Source of the DNA: Clostridia bacterium
GTDB taxonomy: Bacteria; Bacillota; Clostridia; Oscillospirales; CAG-272
NCBI GenBank assembly: GCA_017462385.1
Contig: JAFTRE010000015.1
Coordinates: 1 to 40,800, forward strand
Direction of reading: 5' to 3'
DNA length: 40,800 bases
Positions 8,751-14,863 of the stretch are shown one piece after another. A program made the position numbers and the translations under genes. Below the pieces are notes generated by a model. That model was given only the letters and a program-made list of their open reading frames with translations. It did not search any database and was not told the DNA's origin. Within the stretch, counting starts at the first letter, position 1. Every line of letters starts with the position of its first letter.

Positions 8751-10187
8751 ATGGATTATATTATTAAAGGCTACGAGCCCGAGTGCATGTTCCGCTTTTT
8801 TGAGGACATATCGGCTATTCCGCGCGGGTCAAACAATGAAGCGGGTATTGCTGACTTTCTTGTGTCGTTTGCGCAGGAACGGAATCTCAAATATTTTCGG
8901 GACGATCTCAACAATGTGTTGATCAAAATGCCGGCAACAGCGGGATATGAAAGCGAGCCTGCGGTATTGCTTCAGGGACATACCGATATGGTTTGTGAAA
9001 AAAATGCGGCTACCGAGCATGATTTCCTAACCGATCCTTTGCGTCTTTATATAAAGGACGGATATCTGCACGCCGACGGAACCACACTGGGGGCTGATAA
9101 CGGCGTTGCCGTGGCGCTCATGATGGCGCTGCTTGACGGGGCGGCGGCAGAGCATCCCGCGCTGGAGTGCCTGTTTACGTCCTCCGAGGAGACAGGACTT
9201 ATCGGCGCGATCGGCTTTGACTATTCGCACGTCACCGCTCGCAGTATGATAAATCTGGATGTTGAGGGCGAGGGACAGGTAACTGTCGGCTGTGCCGGCG
9301 GCTGCAGAACGGATATAAGAATTCCCGTTGAGTTTGTTAAGGCGGCAGGAGACGCGATGACGCTGAGCATATCGGGCCTTATGGGCGGCCACTCGGGCGC
9401 GGATATAACGCTTGGGCGTGCTAATGCAAATAAGCTTATGGGACGTATCCTGTTGGCGCTTCGCAGAGAATATGACTATAATCTTATCAGCTTTAACGGC
9501 GGCTTGATGGGCAATGCTATCCCGCGCGAATGCGAGGCGGTCATTACCTGCGCAAATGCCCAAGAGCTGAAGTCAAAGGCACTGAAGATCGCTGACGATA
9601 TAGCGGCGGAGCTGTGTGCCGCGGATGAAGGCTTTAAATTTAGCTGTCAACGCATTGACACGCCTCAATTGATGATGAATTGCGCCAGCACCCGTCGCGT
9701 AGTCACCGCGATAGGTACTGTTCAGGACGGCGTTCTGCGCATGAGCACCGATATTGAAGGCCTTGCCGAATTTTCGTGTAATCTGGGTGTTGTGACCACC
9801 GATGAGCACGAGGTCGAGCTGGTGTTTAACAGCCGCTCTGCTATCGAGTCACAGCTTGAAGCTGCGATAGATTATCTTGATGCACTTGCTGATATGTGCG
9901 ACTCGACGGCGGAGCATTACAGCCGCTATCCCGGTTGGAAATATGCAAAGCAGTCGCCTTTGCGTGACAAATATATGGTGGCGGCTCGCGAGGTGCTGGG
10001 CGTTGAGCCCGAGGTGCTCGCGATACATGCGGGACTTGAGTGCGGTGTTGTAAAATCGCATGTTCCCGATATGGATATAATCGCTATAGGACCAAATGCG
10101 CAAAATATTCACACGCCCGACGAACGTTTGGAGCTTTCAAGCTTTTCGCGTATGTTCAAGATAGTGGAGAGAATGCTGAAAAAATAA
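8751..10187 (+). CDS. pepD: Cytosol non-specific dipeptidase (aminoacyl-histidine dipeptidase)
   Basis: PepD is a two-metal M20 peptidase that cleaves dipeptides in the cytoplasm. The 478-residue length fits. Metal and catalytic residues appear in order: QGHTDMV (His77, Asp79), TLGADNGV (bridging Asp116), TSSEETG (Glu146 catalytic base and Glu147 ligand), NLD (Asp170) and a C-terminal NIHTPDERL histidine. The dimerisation-domain signature is GLMGGHSGADI. I chose the ATG at 8751 because GAGGG precedes it; an in-frame ATG lies 12 bases upstream. The small membrane-protein gene starts 19 bases after the stop. Confidence 0.95.
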   Translation: MDYIIKGYEPECMFRFFEDISAIPRGSNNEAGIADFLVSFAQERNLKYFRDDLNNVLIKMPATAGYESEPAVLLQGHTDMVCEKNAATEHDFLTDPLRLYIKDGYLHADGTTLGADNGVAVALMMALLDGAAAEHPALECLFTSSEETGLIGAIGFDYSHVTARSMINLDVEGEGQVTVGCAGGCRTDIRIPVEFVKAAGDAMTLSISGLMGGHSGADITLGRANANKLMGRILLALRREYDYNLISFNGGLMGNAIPRECEAVITCANAQELKSKALKIADDIAAELCAADEGFKFSCQRIDTPQLMMNCASTRRVVTAIGTVQDGVLRMSTDIEGLAEFSCNLGVVTTDEHEVELVFNSRSAIESQLEAAIDYLDALADMCDSTAEHYSRYPGWKYAKQSPLRDKYMVAAREVLGVEPEVLAIHAGLECGVVKSHVPDMDIIAIGPNAQNIHTPDERLELSSFSRMFKIVERMLKK

Positions 10188-10206
10188 AATTCGGAGACTG
10201 CGACCT

Positions 10207-10578
10207 ATGACACCAAAACAATTTACGGCGTTTGTTGTTGCGATATGCATGACGGTGTTGGCTGTTTTGTGCGCTGTTGCTGTTGTGTCACTGTCGGTTT
10301 GGACATTTGATTCTTTTTTCGAAATACCTGATGACGGCCCAAACGGAAGTATCGGTGCGGCATTTGGCATCATGGCGTACTCACTGATGTGGGCGATAGT
10401 AACTCCTATTTGCGCTGTCGGGGCAGCGGTGTTCTCGGGCATTGGCATTGTTACCGCTATTGCCGCTATAAATACACCAACCCAAGGCGTTCGTGTTACG
10501 TCTATCATACTGTTGTGTATCAATGGCGTTATATTTGCAGTGCCCGTGCTATTGCTGATTGTTGCTTTTATTGCATAA
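10207..10578 (+). CDS. Small membrane protein of unknown function
   Basis: This 123-residue protein is almost entirely hydrophobic, with segments at about residues 7-32, 50-85 (likely two passes) and 98-122, and a short acidic loop (FFEIPDDGPNG). The start ATG has GGAGA 10 bases upstream. It follows pepD by 19 bases and is probably co-transcribed. The stop codon lies inside the left terminal repeat of the palindromic element that follows, so the last codon or two could have been altered when that element inserted. I do not recognise the family. Confidence 0.65.
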   Translation: MTPKQFTAFVVAICMTVLAVLCAVAVVSLSVWTFDSFFEIPDDGPNGSIGAAFGIMAYSLMWAIVTPICAVGAAVFSGIGIVTAIAAINTPTQGVRVTSIILLCINGVIFAVPVLLLIVAFIA

Positions 10579-10779
10579 ACACAAAAGGGGCTGTCTCAAA
10601 TGCATAAATGCATTTGGTCGACAAGCCCCCGGTTTTTGCTTGGCGGCTGAACACCGCCATTTTTGCGTGTTAAAACACGCAAAAACCGCAAATTCCCGGT
10701 GTAAAGAAACCTACCTTCGGTTTCTTTACACGAGAGGCTGTCTCAAATTATCAATTTGAGACAGCCTCTTTTGTGTTTA
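10576..10779. mobile_element. MITE-like palindromic element with 26-base terminal inverted repeats
   Basis: The left end (10576-10601) and right end (10754-10779) are inverted repeats of 26 bases with one mismatch, containing AACACAAAAG and GGCTGTCTCAAAT. Inside are further hairpins: GGCGG/CCGCC (around 10642-10658), TTTTTGCGTGT/ACACGCAAAAA (10660-10685), a 13-base-pair stem 10699-10711/10719-10731, and a perfect 17-base-pair stem 10733-10749/10753-10769. No open reading frame fits a transposase in 204 bases. The hexamer CATAAA occurs at 10574-10579 and 10780-10785, a possible target duplication that overlaps the repeat edge. The element sits between convergent genes and will also terminate transcription. 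The end sequence resembles insertion-sequence ends of the GGCTGTCTCAAA type; the parent element is not in the window. Confidence 0.75.
10733..10773. terminator. Bidirectional terminator hairpin at the right end of the MITE-like element
   Basis: A 17-base-pair perfect stem with an ATC loop is followed by TTTTGTGTTT on the plus strand. The convergent minus-strand gene ends at 10777, so the hairpin can serve both directions. Confidence 0.65.
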
Positions 10780-11070
10780 CATAAATTCATTAAGCCGATA
10801 GCCTCTGCCGCGGCAGGAGACGATAAGACGTCTGCCGCTTATGGCGGCGGCCTTTTTGTTAATGGTGGAAACCATGACAGGCAGGCTTTTGGGCGCGATC
10901 CCAATATCGGTTATGTCCTCAACACTTGTGCATTCGGGAGAATGCTCCGCGATCAGGCGCAAAAGATCAAATTCCCCGCGTCCCAGCTGAAGATCATATC
11001 CGAAAAAACGTATTTTGCGTCCGCTGACAAAAACCAACCGCTGCTCGGTAGAAATGGCGCTTATCATCAT
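10777..11070 (-). CDS. Stand-alone OmpR/PhoB-type winged-helix DNA-binding protein
   Basis: The 97 residues consist only of an OmpR/PhoB C-terminal effector-type domain: FFGYDLQLGRGEFDLLRLIAEHSP (strands and helix 1), an SLPVMVSTINKKAAAI recognition-helix region, and the wing SCRGRGYRLNEF, close to the canonical V.GxGY.L ending. There is no receiver domain. The ATG lies just after the ATPase gene stop (2-base gap), so it is the last gene of the lysine-riboswitch operon and translationally coupled. Its stop codon touches the right end of the MITE-like element. It may bind DNA to regulate related genes or may be a decayed response regulator. Target unknown. Confidence 0.7.
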   Translation of the reverse strand: MMISAISTEQRLVFVSGRKIRFFGYDLQLGRGEFDLLRLIAEHSPECTSVEDITDIGIAPKSLPVMVSTINKKAAAISGRRLIVSCRGRGYRLNEFM

Positions 11071-11072
11071 GC

Positions 11073-11819
11073 TCAGTTACCCAAAACGCGGGAAAGAAAT
11101 TCGCGTGTGCGCTGTTTTTCCGGATTGTTGAAGATGACCTCGGGAGAATTATCTTCCTCGATAACACCTTGATCCATAAATACTACGCGATTGGATACAT
11201 CGCGGGCGAAGGACATTTCGTGTGTTACGACCAGCATAGTCAGTCCCTCATTAGCGAGCGAGCGCATAACAGAAAGTACCTCGCCGACCATTTCGGGGTC
11301 AAGCGCCGAAGTGGGCTCGTCAAACAGAATGACCTCGGGGGACATTGACAGCGCCCGCGCAATGGCAACGCGCTGCTTCTGGCCGCCCGAAAGCTGACGG
11401 GGCTTGGCGTTGATAAACTGCTCCATGCCGACCTTTTTAAGAAAGTGCCGCGCGGTTTCCAGCGCCTCGTTGTTGCCGCGCCCAAGTACCAGTTTTTGAG
11501 GGGAGACACAGTTTTGAAGCACTGTCATGTTGTTGAAGAGATTGAACTGCTGGAATACCATGCCTACCTCTGCACGGTAACGCGAGAGGGAAGGGATGCC
11601 TGTCTGAATGTTCTGCCCCTTGTAAAGTATCTCGCCGTCGGAGGGCGTTTCAAGCAGGTTGACGCAACGCAAAAGCGTGCTCTTTCCCGAGCCCGACGCG
11701 CCGATGATGCTGACGACCTCGCCGCGGCGAACCGTCATGTTGATGTCGCGCAACACTTCATGATCGCCGAATTGCTTTTGAAGGTGCTTGATCTCAAATA
11801 CTGTTTCGTTAGTGTTCAT
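11073..11819 (-). CDS. Polar amino acid ABC transporter ATPase (lysine predicted)
   Basis: This is the cytoplasmic ATPase subunit of a GlnQ/HisP/ArtP-type importer, 248 residues. Walker A is GASGSGKST (about residues 37-45), the signature is [17 protein letters not shown], Walker [21 protein letters not shown], and the H-loop VVTHEMSFA. It follows the permease gene with 1 base between, and sits downstream of a lysine riboswitch, so lysine is the most likely substrate, which the ATPase sequence itself cannot show. Confidence 0.95.
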   Translation of the reverse strand: MNTNETVFEIKHLQKQFGDHEVLRDINMTVRRGEVVSIIGASGSGKSTLLRCVNLLETPSDGEILYKGQNIQTGIPSLSRYRAEVGMVFQQFNLFNNMTVLQNCVSPQKLVLGRGNNEALETARHFLKKVGMEQFINAKPRQLSGGQKQRVAIARALSMSPEVILFDEPTSALDPEMVGEVLSVMRSLANEGLTMLVVTHEMSFARDVSNRVVFMDQGVIEEDNSPEVIFNNPEKQRTREFLSRVLGN

Positions 11820-11820
11820 T

Positions 11821-12588
11821 TCAAGCCCCCTTCTCTACGTGTATCTCAGCGTCGGGATCCGACTGCGAGCCGAAAATAGTGTAGTTTTCTTTGCCTTCGA
11901 GCTTTTTCTCAATCAAACGAAGTATGCGAGTGACAGTAAATGTCATTATAAAATAGATGACACAAACAACAAAATATGTCTGGAAAGTCTTGAAATTTTG
12001 CCGTTTTATGATGTCGGACATGTAATACAGCTCCGCAACACCGATAACGTTGAGCACCGAGGTGTCCTTGATGTTGATGACGAATTCGTTGCTGACAGAG
12101 GGAAGTATGTTGCGCATAAGCTGGGGGATGATGACGTGTAGCATGGTCTGCCCGTGCGTCATGCCGACCGCTGCCGCACCCTCAAACTGACCCTTGTCGA
12201 TAGAGATGATGCCGCCGCGCACGATCTCCGCCATATAAGCACCCGTGTTGATGGAAACAATGATGATTCCCGAAAGCGTGAGCGGGAGCGTGTTGCCTCC
12301 CGTCGCAAATGCGTAGCCCCAGAAAATGACCATTGCCTGAACCATCATAGGTGTTCCGCGGAATATCTCAACATAGGCGGCGATAATGCCGTTTGCGGCT
12401 TTGTGAAGTATGCGGAGAAAAAGATTTTTGGAGAGCGGCGCGGTGCGGAGTATGCCCGTCAGTATACCTATGATAAGACCGATCACCGTGCCTGTCAGGG
12501 CGAGCAGCAGTGTTTTGCCGACGCCCTGAAGCAGTTGGGGATAATATTTTGTTATTATATCCCAGACATCACTGAAAAACTGTATCAT
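11821..12588 (-). CDS. Polar amino acid ABC transporter permease (lysine predicted)
   Basis: A HisM/GlnP-type permease of 255 residues with about five membrane segments. The cytoplasmic coupling helix (EAA loop) reads [20 protein letters not shown], and the [19 protein letters not shown] region is typical of the His/Glu/Gln/Arg/opine permease family. The start ATG overlaps the last base of the binding-protein stop codon (TAATG), so the two are translationally coupled. The C-terminal tail (about 30 residues, polar and acidic) is slightly longer than usual. A single permease gene means it probably works as a homodimer. Confidence 0.95.
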   Translation of the reverse strand: MIQFFSDVWDIITKYYPQLLQGVGKTLLLALTGTVIGLIIGILTGILRTAPLSKNLFLRILHKAANGIIAAYVEIFRGTPMMVQAMVIFWGYAFATGGNTLPLTLSGIIIVSINTGAYMAEIVRGGIISIDKGQFEGAAAVGMTHGQTMLHVIIPQLMRNILPSVSNEFVINIKDTSVLNVIGVAELYYMSDIIKRQNFKTFQTYFVVCVIYFIMTFTVTRILRLIEKKLEGKENYTIFGSQSDPDAEIHVEKGA

Positions 12589-13463
12589 TATTTCTTGTAA
12601 ATAACAACAAGGTTGGAGGTGTAGTACATATTGGTGAAGTCGACCTCAGCCTCGCGATCGGGTGTGGGGCTCATGCCAGCGACGATAGCGTCAACAGCGC
12701 CCGACTGAACTGCGGGGATGAGTGCATCCCATTCATAGGCGTAAATCTCAAGCTTCAGACCCAGCTTGTTTGCAACGTACTGCGCGATCTGAACGTCGTA
12801 GCCGTTAGCGTAGCGGCCTTCCTGAGCAACTCCGCCCTCACCGTAGATCGGAACAGCGCCGAGCGAGGGTGTGTTGAGGTCGGTCCAGTTGAAGGGCTCG
12901 TAAGCGCACTCCATGGCGATTCTGAGCGTGCCGGTGGGGTTTTCGGGGATCTCGGAGGAGAGAACAAGCGATTCAACAGTCTTGCCCGCACTCAGGTCAG
13001 CCATTTGAAGCATGAGGTTGTAGCGGACATCTTCGCTTATCTCGGCGAGAACCGAGTTGATCTGCTCGCGAAGCGCGGAGTCGGTCTTAACGGCGATAGC
13101 GATACCGGTTTCGTTTTCGGTAGCGGTGAAGCCGGTGGTGTTGTTCTTAAGTCTGAGGTAGTCGAGAGTTTCGTCTGCAAGGCAAGCAAACAGCGCGGTG
13201 GGCTCCTCGGCTATGTAACCGTCAATAGCACCCGACTTGAGCGCGGTCAGCAGGTCAGAAAACTCGGGATAGGTGGAGGATTTGACGTTTTCGATTTGCA
13301 TCATGGCGTCGGCATGGAAAGTACCTGCCTGAGCGGCGATCTTGGCGCCTGCAAGGTCTGCGAGCGACTGTGCGCCCGAGATGTCCGTCTTTTGATTGGA
13401 GCAAGAGACGAATGCGAATACCGTTACGAGAACAGCGAGGAGAAGGGAAAGTGTTCTTTTCAT
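12588..13463 (-). CDS. Amino acid-binding lipoprotein with circularly permuted SBP_bac_3 fold (lysine predicted)
   Basis: This is the extracellular substrate-binding lipoprotein of the ABC importer, 291 residues. The signal peptide ends at FAFVSC (lipidated Cys21). The domain order is unusual. The segment that normally follows the hinge (SLADLAGAKIAAQAGT, residues 33-48) comes first and runs through the lobe 2 region (LLTALKSGAIDGYIAEEP, 71-88) to the returning helix (TGIAIAVKTDSALREQINSV, 119-138). The segment that normally begins the mature protein (GTLRIAMECAYEPFNW, 178-193; GYDVQIAQYVANKLG, 221-235) comes second, and the protein ends at YYTSNLVVIYK, normally the end of the first half. Residues about 150-177 link the old termini. 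The ATG at 13463 is preceded by GAAAGGA. It is the first gene after a lysine riboswitch. Identity as a binding protein is secure; the permutation is read directly from motif order. Confidence 0.92.
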   Translation of the reverse strand: MKRTLSLLLAVLVTVFAFVSCSNQKTDISGAQSLADLAGAKIAAQAGTFHADAMMQIENVKSSTYPEFSDLLTALKSGAIDGYIAEEPTALFACLADETLDYLRLKNNTTGFTATENETGIAIAVKTDSALREQINSVLAEISEDVRYNLMLQMADLSAGKTVESLVLSSEIPENPTGTLRIAMECAYEPFNWTDLNTPSLGAVPIYGEGGVAQEGRYANGYDVQIAQYVANKLGLKLEIYAYEWDALIPAVQSGAVDAIVAGMSPTPDREAEVDFTNMYYTSNLVVIYKK

Positions 13464-13494
13464 TTTTTGAGTCCTTTCAGATTTTGATTTGCAT

Positions 13495-13524
13495 AAACAA
13501 AGCCGTGACGGCACGCGTCACGGC
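13495..13524 (-). terminator. Expression-platform terminator of the lysine riboswitch
   Basis: On the minus strand GCCGTGACG and CGTCACGGC form a 9-base-pair stem around 5 bases, followed by TTTGTTT. It lies between the lysine aptamer and the binding-protein gene. Confidence 0.8.
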
Positions 13525-13549
13525 AATAAATACGGGCATAACTGTATCA

Positions 13550-13713
13550 TTGCTATGATAGCGCTCCACTTTCGTGACAGTACAACGCATATTTTGCGTT
13601 GCCCCAGCAGACGGACCCCATTCATGACCCGAAAGCTTCGGCGACGATCCCTTTTTCTCGCGGGTGAATGCCCGTACATCGGGATACTTTTGATCATCGC
13701 GCCTCTATCAAGA
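13550..13713 (-). ncRNA. Lysine riboswitch (L-box)
   Basis: Read on the minus strand, the conserved L-box blocks are in order: TGATAGAGGCGCGATGATCA, AAAAGTA, GGGATCGTCGCCGAAGC, GCTGGGG, ACTGTCACGAAAGTGGAGCG and the closing CTATCA, which pairs with the opening TGATAG to form P1. This closely follows the Bacillus lysC leader. Lysine binding should promote the terminator downstream, so the transporter operon is expressed when lysine is scarce. Confidence 0.95.
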
Positions 13714-13729
13714 CTTTTTATGATATAAT

Positions 13730-13758
13730 ATAATATCACATCCGCGCTCAAATTGCAA
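13730..13758 (-). promoter_or_regulatory. Sigma-A promoter of the lysine transporter operon
   Basis: On the minus strand TTGCAA (13758-13753) and TATTAT (13735-13730) are 17 bases apart, about 15 bases upstream of the riboswitch 5' helix. The 200 bases further upstream (13760-13960) are AT-rich and I see no other feature in them. Confidence 0.75.
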
Positions 13759-13978
13759 TAGGTTTGGGCGAATTTTTTATTAATATGTAGGAATTTTTTG
13801 CTTGCATATTCATGATATATGTTTTGTGTTCTTGCAGGTAGTGGTTATAGGTTGATAACAGATGTTAATTTTCATCCATGCTTCGCCCTTTTGCGGCAAA
13901 AATCGCCCGCGCGAATACAACCTTTTCACATTTAATTTGAGAAAATGCGAAAATTCTCTATACAAAAAGTTTGCAATA

Positions 13979-13987
13979 TGTTATAAT
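13979..13987 (+). promoter_or_regulatory. Probable extended -10 promoter of rlmB
   Basis: TGTTATAAT is a TGn-extended -10 element, with a second TATAAT at 13989-13994. No good -35 sits at 17 bases; TTGAGA (13937-13942) with TATACA (13959-13964) 16 bases later is an alternative start. The start codon is 35 bases downstream. Confidence 0.4.
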
Positions 13988-14021
13988 TTATAATGAATAA
14001 ATGGCAACTTGGAGAATGATT

Positions 14022-14831
14022 ATGAAAGATAATTTTGAAAAAAAAGAACATATGCCGAAAAACGGCTCTTATCGTGCGTCGACACCCCGCGAGCCCGCGC
14101 CGGGCGCGGTCATCGGGCGCAATGCCGTCCGTGAATTGCTCAAATCCGGCCGCGAGATAGACAAGCTTTTTGTCCGCCGCGGCGATCGCGAGGGCTCTAT
14201 CGTCGTGCTTATCGCCGAGGCCAAGTCTGCGGGTATTCCCGTTGTTGAGGTCGAGCGCAACAAACTGGACGAGCTGTCGGGCGGCGCAAACCATCAGGGC
14301 ATTGTCGCTATGGCGGCCGAAAAGGATTACTGCGATATCGAGGACATTTTAGCCATCGCCGCAGAGCGGGGAGAAGCGCCGCTTATCGTCATCGCCGACG
14401 GCATTACCGACCCGTACAATCTCGGTTCTGTCATTCGTTGCGCCGAGGGCGTGGGCGCGCACGGACTTATCATACCCAAGCGCCGCGCGGCGGGGCTTAC
14501 TCCGCTGGTCACAAAGGCGTCGGCGGGCGCGGTTGAGCACCTCGCCATTGCCAAGGTGCCCAATATCGCCGCGGCGGTCGATAAGCTGAAAGAGGCGGGC
14601 GTGTGGGTGTATGCCGCCGATATGGAGGGGCAGAATTATTACGATACCGACTTCACCGGCGCTTGCGCCATAGTTATGGGCAGCGAGGGCGACGGAATTT
14701 CAAGACTGGTGCTTGAAAAATGCGATGTCAAGGTGACTATCCCCATGTACGGCAAGGTCAATTCATTCAACGTCGCGACCGCGGCGGCGGTGCTGCTTGC
14801 AGAGGCATCTCGCCAGCATCATAAAAAATGA
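14022..14831 (+). CDS. rlmB: TrmH/SpoU-family rRNA 2'-O-methyltransferase (RlmB-like)
   Basis: SpoU-type enzymes transfer methyl from SAM to a ribose 2'-OH; RlmB modifies 23S rRNA. The 269 residues show an N-terminal substrate-binding domain (VIGRNAVRELLKSGREIDKL) and the three SPOUT motifs: NLGSVIRCAEGVGAHGLIIP (motif 1), IVMGSEGDGIS (motif 2) and IPMYGKVNSFNVATAAAVLL (motif 3), which form the knotted SAM site. ATG 14022 is chosen because TTGGAG precedes it by 7 bases; an ATG 21 bases upstream lacks a ribosome site. The N-terminal 25 residues are polar and variable. The exact rRNA position is inferred from the subfamily. Confidence 0.92.
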   Translation: MKDNFEKKEHMPKNGSYRASTPREPAPGAVIGRNAVRELLKSGREIDKLFVRRGDREGSIVVLIAEAKSAGIPVVEVERNKLDELSGGANHQGIVAMAAEKDYCDIEDILAIAAERGEAPLIVIADGITDPYNLGSVIRCAEGVGAHGLIIPKRRAAGLTPLVTKASAGAVEHLAIAKVPNIAAAVDKLKEAGVWVYAADMEGQNYYDTDFTGACAIVMGSEGDGISRLVLEKCDVKVTIPMYGKVNSFNVATAAAVLLAEASRQHHKK

Positions 14832-14863
14832 AGCCACCCATTCCAAGCAAAGGAGATTGACGC

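Noticed and set aside
10389-10759. Short frames running through the palindromic element
   Set aside because: They are frames across hairpins and in the shadow of the small membrane gene, without ribosome sites.
12588-13463. Two separate truncated binding proteins or an assembly error
   Set aside because: One uninterrupted frame has signal peptide, both halves and overlapping coupling to the permease, so a single permuted protein is the simpler reading.
13760-13978. Extra regulatory RNA between the lysine operon and rlmB
   Set aside because: The stretch is AT-rich, has no conserved riboswitch block and only weak hairpins; apart from possible rlmB promoter parts I see nothing in it.
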